Part shown: in pieces, positions 52,601 through 60,390 of the stretch
Position numbering within the stretch: the stretch's first letter is position 1
Layout of the letters: each line of letters opens with the position of its first letter
Assembly: GCA_023386795.1 (NCBI GenBank)
Contig: JAEWJB010000071.1
Location: 6,641-70,640 of the forward strand
Reading direction: 5' to 3'
DNA length: 64,000 nucleotides
DNA from: Pseudomonadota bacterium
GTDB lineage: Bacteria > Pseudomonadota > Gammaproteobacteria > Xanthomonadales > Xanthomonadaceae
Translations under genes and position numbers: made by a program
Notes under the pieces: model-generated
The model's database searches: none
Seen by the model: only the letters and a program-made list of their open reading frames with translations
Told to the model about the DNA's origin: nothing

Positions 52601-52823
52601 GGCGAACATGGATGGCTCCAACCGCAACCCGTACTACGTCGAGGCGTATGACCAGTTCGACCTGAGCGTGGGTTACCAGTTCAACACCAACTGGTCCATC
52701 GGCTTCGAGGCGATCAACCTGACCGGCGAAGACGTGCGCTGGCACGGCCGCTCGGACAAGCAGGTCATCAAGCTGGTCGACCAGAGCCCGCGCTACACCC
52801 TCGGCGTTCGCTACAACTTCTGA
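49653..52823 (+). CDS. TonB-dependent receptor, oligosaccharide type, in a SapC/halogenase cassette
   Basis: The 1056-residue outer-membrane protein has a signal peptide (about 1-31, PAFAQ), TonB box region TLDTVTVTGIRNSL, the plug with EDIGKFPDTNLAESLQRITG, GAQVTARGFGPQFNVVTLNG and a barrel ending YTLGVRYNF. A large extracellular insertion around 430-500 has a Cys pair (NNCASGPSCGGQWGQ), probably disulfide-linked, and another Cys pair is near 830. The plug and length match TBDRs for xylo- or arabino-oligosaccharides in Xanthomonas and Caulobacter. It heads the sapC / cupin-8 / halogenase / DUF6445 / GH43 row. Confidence 0.93.
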   Translation: MSRKLKSLKSFKSRAMFTFVGGVLVVNPAFAQDAQTTAQAPQAQTATQSDEAKTLDTVTVTGIRNSLNQSMNIRRDSAGVVDAISAEDIGKFPDTNLAESLQRITGISIERRDGEGAQVTARGFGPQFNVVTLNGRQIPGADAFGAPGQVPIGGVDVGTRAFNFAQLASEAITGIQVFKTSRATSPSGGIGATIDILTDKPFNHEGIVASAGAKAMSDESQPFGNSITPEVSGIFSYTSADKVWGIGLSASYQKRHGGSVQATENTWNIQRWTGTDPGLRADAVVTNAPEIGQLYGMPNDLRYAFADFQRERTNGQAVLQFAPTDSLTLSLDYTYSLNEIEENRGEQGIWLQRANSITDITFDTGQTVATPIYLRDVPTGSKDFGMEQQRNMQKYKLGSLGFNADWQATDNFRLTFDGHDSKTQSLPNDPLTGGSATYFSLAGTNNCASGPSCGGQWGQELYFNTGLPIGARTWYPTAADSYAGTNGVLNPDFQANNIGTQVLRIYYQKQVTEIKEGRVDGTWDFDNGRFQFGVDSSKTTMQRQTSDTYAALGDWGVTDAGNAPGLMDLIRPVSITGLFDDFSAAGAPRGAWRGNADQLAQWASGVYGVGTDRNQNLSSDNTIEEKTNAAYMQLELQGELGGMPTNTRIGVRYEKTDLTSVSQVATPTALLWQSNNDFQLQRSTDMQPFSEKHSYSYVLPNLDFDISFTDQLKGRASFGQTIARAPYNNLIAGPTPGTPTGSILINPSTRAAGNAQNPALDPLESDNLDLALEWYFADASYVSVTFWNKQVNNFIGNTVSRETMYGLRDPTSGPDAQTALAFLQSQQCVTQVTAAGNDPAACSANDTSLFAATTMLRNAATGGLAAYNGSSAQSLALETAYDLVGEADDPLYEFDVNKPINQNKAKIHGWELGGQYFFGQTGFGVFANYTIVQGDVGFDNNVIDRDQFALLGLSDTANVMLMYEKNGWSARLAWNWRDEYLIAANMDGSNRNPYYVEAYDQFDLSVGYQFNTNWSIGFEAINLTGEDVRWHGRSDKQVIKLVDQSPRYTLGVRYNF

Positions 52824-52831
52824 GGGTCGCA

Positions 52832-52855
52832 GCGGCACCTGGAGACAGGTGCCGC
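52832..52855 (+). terminator. Hairpin 1 after the TBDR
   Basis: GCGGCACCT and AGGTGCCGC pair over a 6-base loop, 9 bases after the TBDR stop. No T run follows, so it may protect the TBDR mRNA 3' end or attenuate rather than fully stop transcription. Confidence 0.55.
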
Positions 52856-52860
52856 CATTC

Positions 52861-52890
52861 AGGGGATCGCCGCCGCGGTGGCGGTCCCCT
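52861..52890 (+). terminator. Hairpin 2 between TBDR and sapC
   Basis: AGGGGATCGCC and GGCGGTCCCCT pair (one G-T wobble) with an 8-base loop, ending in CCCCTGTTGCC. It directly follows hairpin 1, giving two tandem stems in the 191-bp TBDR-sapC gap. Confidence 0.5.
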
Positions 52891-53014
52891 GTTGCCGTGG
52901 TGGTGCCGCCGCGGGCGCCTTGCCGCCCCGGGGGATTTCTGCAATGTTCGACGGGCCGGCACGCAGGGGAGTGACCCCGGCACCGGATCCCGACCACCCG
53001 CTGTTGGATCAGAA

Positions 53015-53767
53015 ATGGCTCGATATGAAATCTTGAACAACGTCGCGCACAAGGACCTGCGCGTGACGCTGCGCTTCGGCAGCGAATTTGGCGACAACGT
53101 TGGCCTGGTGCCGGCCTTCCCGACCGAATACGCCGAAATGCAACGCGAATACCCGCTGTTCCTGCGCAAGGACGATGCGACCGGTGAATACACCTCGGTG
53201 GCACTGCTGGGCTTCGACGGGCAGGAGAACCTGTTCCTCGAAGGCGACCGCTGGAACGCCACCTACCTGCCGGGCATCGTGGCCAAGGGCCCGTTCGCCA
53301 TCGGCTTCCAGGAACAGGAGGTCGATGGCCAGCGCACGACCGTGCCGGTCATCCATGTCGACCTGGACCACCCGCGAGTGAACTTCAGCGAAGGCGAGCG
53401 CGTGTTCCTGCCACAGGGCGGCAACAGCCCGTACCTGGAGCACATCATCACCGTGCTGCGCGGCATCCGCGATGGCCATGAAGGCGGGAAGGCCTTGTTC
53501 GCCGCGCTGGACCAGGCCGGGGTGATCCAGCCGCTGAACATCAATGTCCAGCTGGACGAGAAGAACAACATCAACCTCACCGGACTATACGGCGTGGAGC
53601 GCGAGCGTCTGGCCGCGCTGGACGGTGAGGCCCTGCACAAGCTCAACCAGTCCGGTTACCTGGAAGGCGCCTTCCTGCTGCTGTCTTCGCAGCACAACAT
53701 GCGGCGGCTGATGGGCGAGAAGCAGCGGCGCCTGCGCCAGGCCGAGGCGGCTGACCAGCCGGCTTGA
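53015..53767 (+). CDS. SapC family protein
   Basis: The 250-residue soluble protein matches the SapC-like family: NNVAHKDLRVTLRFGSEFGD, VPAFPTEYAEMQREYPLFLR, TSVALLGFDGQENLFLEG, YLPGIVAKGPFAIGF and LTGLYGVERERLAALDG. Despite the S-layer-related name, in xanthomonads and caulobacters it is found next to sugar TBDRs and flavin-dependent halogenases, with unknown function. It is 4 bp ahead of the cupin-8 gene. ATG at 53015 (MARYEILNN) fits the family start. Confidence 0.9.
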   Translation: MARYEILNNVAHKDLRVTLRFGSEFGDNVGLVPAFPTEYAEMQREYPLFLRKDDATGEYTSVALLGFDGQENLFLEGDRWNATYLPGIVAKGPFAIGFQEQEVDGQRTTVPVIHVDLDHPRVNFSEGERVFLPQGGNSPYLEHIITVLRGIRDGHEGGKALFAALDQAGVIQPLNINVQLDEKNNINLTGLYGVERERLAALDGEALHKLNQSGYLEGAFLLLSSQHNMRRLMGEKQRRLRQAEAADQPA

Positions 53768-53771
53768 TGCC

Positions 53772-54791
53772 ATGCCGGACCTGCCACCCATCCGCGAGCG
53801 CTTCGGCTGCCAGCCGGAGCAACTGCCACTGGAAGACCTGCTCGCCACGGGCGAGCCGGTCGTCCTGCGGGGCATAGGGCGCGGATGGGGATTGGTCGGG
53901 GCGGCGCATGAGGGCGTCGCCGAGGCGATGGCCTACCTACGCGGCTTCGACAATGGCCGGCAGGTACCCTATTCGTATGGGCCGCCGGAAATCGGTGGCC
54001 GGCCCTATTACAACGAAGACTGCACTGCGCTGAACTTCGAGGTGCGTCGTGGCAGCGTCTCGCAGGTGCTGGACGAAGTCGCCGCGCACCTGGGCGATCC
54101 GCAGCCGCCGACGCTATACCTCGCCTCGCTGCTGGTCGACGAGAGCCTGCCGGGGCTGCGCGCCGCCAATGACCTGGATTTCGCCACGCACGGGGTCCAG
54201 GTGCGGCCGAGTATCTGGATCGGCAACCGCGTGGTGGCCAGCTGCCACCACGACGTGCCGAACAACATCGCCTGCTGCGCAGTGGGGCGACGGCGCTTCA
54301 CGCTGTTCCCGCCAGGGCAAGTGGCCAACCTGTATCCGGGGCCGCTGGAGCTCACCCCGGGCGGGCAGGCGGTGAGCATGGTGGACCTGGCCACGCCAGA
54401 CCTTTCGCGCTTCCCCCGCTTCGCACAGGCGTTGGAGCACGGCATGACCACGGTGCTGGAACCGGGCGATGCGCTGTTCATCCCCAGCATGTGGTGGCAC
54501 CACGTGCAGGGGCTGGAGCCGTTCAACGTGCTGGTCAATTACTGGTGGGGCAGCATGCCCGCGTGGATTCCGGCACCCATGCAGGCGATGTACCACGCGA
54601 TGTGGTCCATCCGCGATCGCCCGGAAGCCGAGAAGCAGGCGTGGCGCGCGATGTTCGACTACTACGTGTTCGGCGACGCCGGGCAGGCTGGTGCGCATCT
54701 GCCCCCGCAGGCGCGCCAGGCGCTGGCGCCGATCGACGAAGACATGGCGCGGCAACTGCGCGCCATGCTCATCGCCCGGCTCAACCGCTGA
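53772..54791 (+). CDS. Cupin-8 / JmjC-like oxygenase
   Basis: The 339-residue protein carries a JmjC-type Fe(II)/2-oxoglutarate fold. The metal triad is His159-x-Asp161 in ASCHHDVPNNIACCAVG and a distal His in MWWHHVQGLEPFNVLVNYWW; RRRFTLFPPGQVANLYPGP is the 2-oxoglutarate strand typical of Cupin_8. Members hydroxylate proteins, peptides or small molecules. In TBDR-SapC-halogenase cassettes the family is conserved and was named PASS1-related in Xanthomonas. Substrate unknown; expected in the cytosol. It follows sapC closely. Confidence 0.88.
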   Translation: MPDLPPIRERFGCQPEQLPLEDLLATGEPVVLRGIGRGWGLVGAAHEGVAEAMAYLRGFDNGRQVPYSYGPPEIGGRPYYNEDCTALNFEVRRGSVSQVLDEVAAHLGDPQPPTLYLASLLVDESLPGLRAANDLDFATHGVQVRPSIWIGNRVVASCHHDVPNNIACCAVGRRRFTLFPPGQVANLYPGPLELTPGGQAVSMVDLATPDLSRFPRFAQALEHGMTTVLEPGDALFIPSMWWHHVQGLEPFNVLVNYWWGSMPAWIPAPMQAMYHAMWSIRDRPEAEKQAWRAMFDYYVFGDAGQAGAHLPPQARQALAPIDEDMARQLRAMLIARLNR

Positions 54792-54831
54792 CGCGTCGCG
54801 TCGGCTCATTACAAGGCAGGAGAGGGGTCGC

Positions 54832-56352
54832 GTGGACAACAGGCGCATTCGCAAGGTGGTGATCGCCGGAGGTGGCACCGCGGGCTGGCTGGCCGGCTGC
54901 GCGCTGTCGCACCAGTTCGGCGACCAGTTGCAGATCACGCTCGTGGAATCGGAGCTGATCGGCACGGTCGGCGTCGGGGAATCCACCGTGCCGCCGATCC
55001 GCGCCTTCCATCACTTCCTCAACATCGACGAGCAGGAGTTCCTGCGTGCGGTAGCGGGCACGTTCAAGCTCTCGATCTCCTTCGAGAACTGGCGCCGGCA
55101 TGGCGAGCGTTACATCCACCCGTTCGGCATGACCGGGCAGAACACGCTGGTGTGCCACTTCCACCATTACTGGCTGGACAGCCTGCGCCGCGGCATGAAA
55201 TCCGAACTCGGCGACTATTGCCTGGAAACCGTCGCCTCGCGCGATGACCGCTTCGCGCTGGGCACCCAGCCGCAGGTCAACTATGCCTACCACTTCGATG
55301 CCGGGCTTTATGCGCGCTTCCTGCGGGCGCGCGCCGAGAAGCAGGGCCTGACACGCGTCGAAGGAAAGATCCAGCAGGTGCACCAGGACCCGCACAGCGG
55401 CGACGTGACGGCGCTGACGCTGGAAGACGGCCAGCGCATCGAAGGCGACCTTTTCATCGATTGCACCGGCTTCCGTGGCCTGCTCACGGAGCAGACGCTG
55501 CACACCGGCTACGAGGACTGGAACCAATGGTTGCCGAGCGACCGCGCGGTCGCCGTGCAGACGGAATCCGTCGGGCCGCCGGTGCCCTACACGCGCGCGA
55601 TCGCGCATGAGGCAGGCTGGCGCTGGCATATCGCCCTGCAGCACCGCGTCGGCTGCGGGCTGGTGTTCTCCAGCCGGCACATGTCCGACGACGAAGCGCG
55701 CGCCAAGCTGCTGCGCGACGTGGGGGCGCCGGCGATCAAGGAGCCTTGGCTCGTGCCGTTCCGCTCCGGGCGGCGACTCAAGGCCTGGAACCACAATGTC
55801 ATCGCACTCGGCCTGGCGAGCGGCTTCATCGAGCCGCTCGAATCCACCAGCATCCACCTGACCATCTCGGCGGTCGTGCGCCTGCTGCAGCTGTTTCCTT
55901 CCAGCGGTGAAGAGGACTCCCTGCGCGAGCTGTACAACGAAGTCAGCCGCAAGGAGATGGAGCACGTGCGCGACTTCATCATCCTGCACTACCACGCCAC
56001 GCAGCGCGACGAACCGATGTGGAAGGCCGCGCGCGAAATGGAGCTGCCCGAATCGCTGGCGATCCGGCTGCGCGCCTGGCGCGAGCGGGCGCACGCCTGG
56101 CAGGGTACGGACGAGTTGTTCCGCGTCGATTCCTGGACACACGTGCTGCTCGGCCAGGGTATCCAGCCTGGCGCGCCGCATCCCCTGGCCGGCGCGCTGT
56201 CCGATGGGGATCTCTCCCGCCTGCTTACCGCCGTGCGCCAGCCCATCGACCGCGCGGTGGCGCAGATGCCTTCGCAGCAGGGCTTCATCGATCGCTACTG
56301 CAAGGCGCCGCCGGAGGTTTGGGGCGCCCGCAGGCCGATGGCGACGGCCTGA
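54832..56352 (+). CDS. Flavin-dependent tryptophan-halogenase-like protein
   Basis: The 506-residue protein has the FAD motif VVIAGGGTAGWLAG at 9-22, the halogenase motif VGVGESTVPPIRAF that carries the substrate-facing region, the second flavin segment FIDCTGFRGLL and NVIALGLASGFIEPLESTSI. The usual W-x-W-x-I-P motif reads GWRWHIALQ, with Ala in place of Pro, so halogenase activity is uncertain. In sugar TBDR loci these proteins have no known halogenated product. GTG at 54832 with AGGAGAGGGG upstream is the start; the nucleotide-binding motif begins 8 residues later. Confidence 0.85.
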   Translation: MDNRRIRKVVIAGGGTAGWLAGCALSHQFGDQLQITLVESELIGTVGVGESTVPPIRAFHHFLNIDEQEFLRAVAGTFKLSISFENWRRHGERYIHPFGMTGQNTLVCHFHHYWLDSLRRGMKSELGDYCLETVASRDDRFALGTQPQVNYAYHFDAGLYARFLRARAEKQGLTRVEGKIQQVHQDPHSGDVTALTLEDGQRIEGDLFIDCTGFRGLLTEQTLHTGYEDWNQWLPSDRAVAVQTESVGPPVPYTRAIAHEAGWRWHIALQHRVGCGLVFSSRHMSDDEARAKLLRDVGAPAIKEPWLVPFRSGRRLKAWNHNVIALGLASGFIEPLESTSIHLTISAVVRLLQLFPSSGEEDSLRELYNEVSRKEMEHVRDFIILHYHATQRDEPMWKAAREMELPESLAIRLRAWRERAHAWQGTDELFRVDSWTHVLLGQGIQPGAPHPLAGALSDGDLSRLLTAVRQPIDRAVAQMPSQQGFIDRYCKAPPEVWGARRPMATA

Positions 56353-56361
56353 GGCGGCGGC

Positions 56362-57060
56362 ATGCTGGTCAGCCTGCACCCGCAGGTCCGCATCAGCGCC
56401 TCGCGCATCGGCGAGGAGGGTGCGCCGATGCTGGTGATCGACCAGCTGGTGGCCGATCCCGAGCGCCTGGTACGCAAGGCGGCCCGCCACGACTTCCAGC
56501 CGCAGGGCGCGATGTTCCCGGGTATCCGGGCGCGGGCGCCGCTGGGCTACGAACAGTTCCTGGACAATGCACTCAGGCCCTACCTGACCGAATACTTCGG
56601 CCTTCCGCAGGGCCGTTTCGTCTTCCCGATGTGCCACTACTCGCTGGTGACCACGCCGCCCGGCCAGCTCGCCTTTCTCCAGCGCGTGCCGCACATCGAT
56701 TCGGTACGTGGTGATGGACTGGCCACGGTGCATTACCTGTTCCATGGCGATTGGGGTGGCACGGCGTTCTATCGCCACCGGCACACCGGCTACGAGTACA
56801 TCGACGAGTCAAGGCGTGACACCTACTTCCGTCGCCTCGAACAGGAAAGCCAGGGACAGGATGCACCCACCGGTGGCTACATCGGCGAGGACACGACGCT
56901 GTTCGAACGGATCGGGCAGGTGGACGGCGTGTTCAACCGGATGGTGGTCTACCGGCGCAATTCCCTGCATTCGGGCAGCATCGACAATGCGCGGGTGCCG
57001 CCGCCGGACCCGCTGCATGGACGGTTGTCGATCAATTGCTTTATCGATATAGCGCCCTGA
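56362..57060 (+). CDS. DUF6445 family protein
   Basis: The 232-residue protein contains PHIDSVRGDGLATVHYLFHG, GTAFYRHRHTGYEYID, NRMVVYRRNSLHSGSIDN and GRLSINCFIDI. The His-x-Asp in PHIDS and the later His in LHSGS have the spacing of a 2-oxoglutarate/Fe(II) dioxygenase jelly roll, which I believe characterises DUF6445 proteins found with sugar-cassette halogenases. It starts 9 bp after the halogenase stop, in the same operon. Its substrate is unknown. Confidence 0.8.
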   Translation: MLVSLHPQVRISASRIGEEGAPMLVIDQLVADPERLVRKAARHDFQPQGAMFPGIRARAPLGYEQFLDNALRPYLTEYFGLPQGRFVFPMCHYSLVTTPPGQLAFLQRVPHIDSVRGDGLATVHYLFHGDWGGTAFYRHRHTGYEYIDESRRDTYFRRLEQESQGQDAPTGGYIGEDTTLFERIGQVDGVFNRMVVYRRNSLHSGSIDNARVPPPDPLHGRLSINCFIDIAP

Positions 57061-57118
57061 GCAATTGCACATAGCGGGATCGCCACTCTAGATTGCGATT
57101 CTTTGCCGGCGCCTTTCC

Positions 57119-58744
57119 ATGCCCGACACGAATCGCCGCTCCCTGTTCAAGGCCCTCGCCGCTGGCGCCGTCGCCGCGCCGTTGGCCGGACGCCTGGGCG
57201 CCACGCCCGCCGCGGCCACCGCGTGCCAGGCACCGCCGGCATCGCGTTGGGCGCGCGGCATCGAAGGCCAGCGACAGGCCGATCTCGGCGACGGCACCTA
57301 TCTCAATCCGATCGTCGCCGGCGACCACCCAGACCCGACCATCCTCAAGGATGGCGACGATTACTGCATGACGTTCTCGTCGTTCCAGTCCTACCCCGGC
57401 ATCGTCATCTGGCATTCCACCGACCTGGTCAACTGGACCCCGGTCGGGCCGGCGCTGCACGCGCAGATCGGCGTGATCTGGGCCATGGACCTGTGCAAGG
57501 TCGGTAGCCGCTATTACATCTACCTGCCGGCCAATGCACAGGACCAAGGATGGAAGACCTACGTCATCTGGGCCGACGACATCCGCGGTCCGTGGAGCAC
57601 GCCGATTGACCTGAAGATCAACGGCTGCATCGACCCCGGCCACATCGTTGGCGAGGACGGCCGGCGCTATCTGTTCGTCAATGGCATTCGCCGCATCCGC
57701 CTCAGCGATGATGGCCTGTCGACCGACGGCGTGCTTGCGCCCGCTTACCAACCCTGGCGCTATCCCGAAGACTGGGTGACCGAGAACTTCGCACCCGAGG
57801 GTCCGAAGCTGCTTCGACACGGCGACTGGTTCTATCTCGTCACGGCGGTCGGTGGCACTGCCGGGCCGGTCACTGGGCACATGGTGATCGCCGCGCGTTC
57901 CCGCTCGGTGCATGGGCCATGGGAACATTGCCCGCACAATCCGCTGGTGCGCACGCAATCGGCGAACGAGCCGTGGTGGTCGCGCGGACACGCCTCGCTG
58001 GTGGAAGGCCCGGCGGGCGATTGGTGGATGGTCTATCACGCGTATGAGAATGGCATGCGCACGCTGGGCCGGCAGACCTTGCTCGAGCCGATCGAATGGA
58101 CCGCCGATGGTTGGTTCCGTGCGCGCGGCGGCGACCTGTCCAGGCCCCTCCCCAAGCCCGCAGGTGGCAAAGCCGGGCCCAACGGCATGGCGCTGTCCGA
58201 TGATTTCTCTCGCGATCGCTTCGGCGTGCAATGGGGCTTCCATGATCCGCGCCCGTCCGATGCCACGCGCCTGCAGCGCCACGACAACGCGCTATGGCTG
58301 GCGGCCGCCGGAACCTCGCCCGCGGACAGCGCCCCGCTCACTTGCGGCGTGCCGGATCGCGCGTACGAGGTGGAGATCACGCTGGTGCCGAAGGCCGGTG
58401 CCGAAGCCGGCCTGCTGCTGTTCTACAACCACAAGGCCTACGTGGGACTGGGGTTCACCGCCGATGCGATCCGCACGCATCAATACGCCGAAGAGCTGGT
58501 GTGGGCCCGTGCCTCGCGCCCGGCGGGCCCCGTGCGCGTGCGCATCAGCAACGACGAAAATGTCGTGACCTTCCACTACTCCTTCGACGGCGGACACACC
58601 TGGCGCCTGCATGGCACCCGCATGGAAGTGTCGGGCCTGCACCACAACGTGTTCGGGGGCTTCCTCAGCCTGAAGGTCGGGCTGTTCGCGGCCGGCTCTG
58701 GCCGGGCCGTTTTCCGGGATTTCCGCTATCGCGCGCTGGGATAA
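57119..58744 (+). CDS. Tat-exported GH43 glycoside hydrolase
   Basis: The 541-residue enzyme is a paralogue of the one at 41740. It begins with a twin-arginine signal (TNRRSLFKALAAGAVAAPLA) instead of a Sec signal. The GH43 domain spans about 45-350: base Asp72 in AGDHPDPTILKDG, the modulating Asp in CIDPGHIVGEDGRRYLF, and general acid Glu in FAPEGPKLLRHGDWF. The C-terminal beta-sandwich (SDDFSRDRFGVQWGFHDPRP, VSGLHHNVFGGFLSLKVGLF) is DUF1349-like. Export folded through Tat suggests a cofactor or tight folding. Likely an arabinofuranosidase, xylosidase or galactosidase, last gene of the cassette. Confidence 0.9.
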   Translation: MPDTNRRSLFKALAAGAVAAPLAGRLGATPAAATACQAPPASRWARGIEGQRQADLGDGTYLNPIVAGDHPDPTILKDGDDYCMTFSSFQSYPGIVIWHSTDLVNWTPVGPALHAQIGVIWAMDLCKVGSRYYIYLPANAQDQGWKTYVIWADDIRGPWSTPIDLKINGCIDPGHIVGEDGRRYLFVNGIRRIRLSDDGLSTDGVLAPAYQPWRYPEDWVTENFAPEGPKLLRHGDWFYLVTAVGGTAGPVTGHMVIAARSRSVHGPWEHCPHNPLVRTQSANEPWWSRGHASLVEGPAGDWWMVYHAYENGMRTLGRQTLLEPIEWTADGWFRARGGDLSRPLPKPAGGKAGPNGMALSDDFSRDRFGVQWGFHDPRPSDATRLQRHDNALWLAAAGTSPADSAPLTCGVPDRAYEVEITLVPKAGAEAGLLLFYNHKAYVGLGFTADAIRTHQYAEELVWARASRPAGPVRVRISNDENVVTFHYSFDGGHTWRLHGTRMEVSGLHHNVFGGFLSLKVGLFAAGSGRAVFRDFRYRALG

Positions 58745-58750
58745 GCGCGC

Positions 58751-59647
58751 TCAGACGTCGCCGTCGGTGGCCCAGCCCTCGCCGGTGCCGCGCTGGTGCA
58801 CCCGGTCGCTGTCGAGCACGCTGCCGGCGGCGTGTTGAGGCGCCTGCCGCAGTTGCGCGTAGAGCGGGGTGAAATCCGGTGCGGTGGCCTGCATCAGTTG
58901 GTCGAAGCTGTCGATCACGAAGTAGGTTTTCTGGAACGTGTCGATGCGGTAGCGGGTCTGCATGATGCGCGGCAGGTCGAAGCCGATGCGATTCGGCGCC
59001 GCCGATTCCAGCGCATGCAGCGATTCGCCCTTCGAGGACACGATGCCCGCGCCGTAGATGCGCAGGCCCTGCGGCGTATCGATCAGCCCGAACTCCACCG
59101 TATACCAGTATAGACGGGTCAGGTTCTGCAACGCCTCCGGCCCGATGCCATGCGCCTTGACGCCCCCGCGGCCGTACGCCTCCATGTAGTCGGCGAACAC
59201 CGGGTTCATCAGCAGCGGCACGTGCCCGAACAGGTCATGGAACAGATCGGGCTCAGCGATGTAGTCGATCTGCTCCGGGCGGCGGATCCACCACGTCACC
59301 GGGAAGCGGCGGTGGGCCAGGTGGTCGAAGAAATCCAGCTCGGGCAACAGGCCTTCCACACCCACCAAGGTCCACCCGGTCGCGGCGCCCAGCACTTCGT
59401 TGAGCTGGTCGAAACGCGGGATCTGATGGTCGCCCATGCCCATTTCGTCCTGGGCTTGCAGAAACTCGTCGCAGGCGCGCCCGACCAGCAGCTCGCGCTG
59501 GCGGCGGTACAGCGTGCCCCAGGTGGCGTGGTCGTCGGCGCTGTACGTGTCCCATGGCTGCTCGACCACGGCGGTCGTGTAGACCGGCACGTAGCCCTTG
59601 TCGGTCTGCTGGTGTTCGACGCGGCGGGCGGTGGACGGGGCGGACAT
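58751..59647 (-). CDS. phhA: Phenylalanine-4-hydroxylase
   Basis: The 298-residue iron/tetrahydropterin enzyme converts phenylalanine to tyrosine. Iron ligands are the two His of LFHDLFGHVPLLMNP and the Glu in LYWYTVEFGLI; YGAGIVSSKGESLHAL and QKTYFVIDSFDQLM complete the catalytic domain. There is no regulatory ACT domain, as in bacterial enzymes. It is transcribed away from the Lrp-family gene and converges with the GH43 gene after 6 bp. The pterin-recycling PhhB gene is not present here. Confidence 0.95.
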   Translation of the reverse strand: MSAPSTARRVEHQQTDKGYVPVYTTAVVEQPWDTYSADDHATWGTLYRRQRELLVGRACDEFLQAQDEMGMGDHQIPRFDQLNEVLGAATGWTLVGVEGLLPELDFFDHLAHRRFPVTWWIRRPEQIDYIAEPDLFHDLFGHVPLLMNPVFADYMEAYGRGGVKAHGIGPEALQNLTRLYWYTVEFGLIDTPQGLRIYGAGIVSSKGESLHALESAAPNRIGFDLPRIMQTRYRIDTFQKTYFVIDSFDQLMQATAPDFTPLYAQLRQAPQHAAGSVLDSDRVHQRGTGEGWATDGDV

Positions 59648-59728
59648 GGGCGTTGGCTCTGTAGGGTCGACCCCATGCTAGCCAGTGCGCTACGCAACAG
59701 GGTTGCAAAGTTGCGCAGTGACGGGCCA

Positions 59729-59770
59729 ATGACGCAATCTTGTTGCGTCATGTAATGTTGCGAGGCAACA
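59729..59770. promoter_or_regulatory. Two palindromes in the phhA/lrp divergent gap
   Basis: ATGACGCAA and TTGCGTCAT (59729-59751) form a perfect inverted repeat with 5 bases between, followed by TGTTGC-GAG-GCAACA (59756-59770) ending one base before the lrp ATG. They are likely sites for the Lrp-type regulator controlling itself and phhA. Confidence 0.6.
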
Positions 59771-59771
59771 A

Positions 59772-60245
59772 ATGCCTGAATCCATCGCCTTGGACCGCAC
59801 GGATCTACGCTTGCTTGCCCTGCTGCAGCAGCAAGGCCGCCTGCCGAACTCCGAGCTGGCGCAGCAGGTCAACCTGTCCCCCTCGGCCTGCCTGCGCCGG
59901 GTACAGCGGCTGGAAGCAAGCGGCGTGATCAGCGGATATGGCGCGCGCCTGGATCCGCGTGCGCTGGGCCTGGGCCTGCAGGCCTTCGTGCGGGTGCAGC
60001 TGCGAAAGCATGGCCAGGAAAGCGTCGCCCACTTCGCCGACAGCGTGCAGGATTGGGATGAAGTGGTGACCTGCCATGCGCTGACCGGTGACATGGATTA
60101 CCTGCTCCACGTGGTCGTGCGCGACCTCGAGCACTTCTCGCACTTCCTGCTCGACCGCCTGCTCAACGCCGCCGGCGTGGGCGACGTGAACTCCAGCTTC
60201 GTCTTGCGTACGGTCAAGGAACGGCACGGCTTGCCGCTGCGCTGA
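59772..60245 (+). CDS. Lrp/AsnC-family regulator
   Basis: The 157-residue protein has an N-terminal HTH (LDRTDLRLLALLQQQGRLPN, LAQQVNLSPSACLRRVQRLE) and a C-terminal RAM/ACT-like effector domain (FVRVQLRKHGQESVAHFADS, VVTCHALTGDMDYLLHVVVR, VNSSFVLRTVKERHGLPL). The 124-bp gap to divergent phhA and the palindromes there suggest it regulates aromatic amino acid use, probably with phenylalanine or tyrosine as ligand. Confidence 0.92.
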   Translation: MPESIALDRTDLRLLALLQQQGRLPNSELAQQVNLSPSACLRRVQRLEASGVISGYGARLDPRALGLGLQAFVRVQLRKHGQESVAHFADSVQDWDEVVTCHALTGDMDYLLHVVVRDLEHFSHFLLDRLLNAAGVGDVNSSFVLRTVKERHGLPLR

Positions 60246-60367
60246 AACCTGGCCGACCTTGCCGGGCTCTGGCGAATCCACTACATTTGCGGCCCTTCGG
60301 CGCCCGACAGGGCGCATCGCCAGCCGCTTCCGGCCAGCCCTCCCAGCCGGAAAGCCGCCCAGCAATC

Positions 60368-60390
60368 GCCCGTCCACGGGCCCGCTTTTT
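60368..60390 (+). terminator. Short hairpin with T run upstream of the siderophore TBDR
   Basis: GCCCGT and ACGGGC pair over a CC loop, followed by CCGCTTTTTTC. It is 123 bp after the lrp stop and 58 bp before the TBDR start, so it is either the lrp terminator or an attenuator in the TBDR leader. Confidence 0.45.

Noticed and set aside
52832..52890. CRISPR or repeat array
   Set aside because: The two hairpins differ in sequence and length; no regularly spaced direct repeats were seen anywhere in the window.
49545..53204. 1219-codon open frame antisense to the second TBDR
   Set aside because: The composition is that of a shadow frame, and the opposite strand carries the plug and barrel motifs.
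54832..56352. Halogenated natural-product cluster
   Set aside because: No polyketide, peptide synthetase or tailoring genes are nearby; the neighbours are a sugar receptor, SapC and GH43, a known sugar-uptake context.
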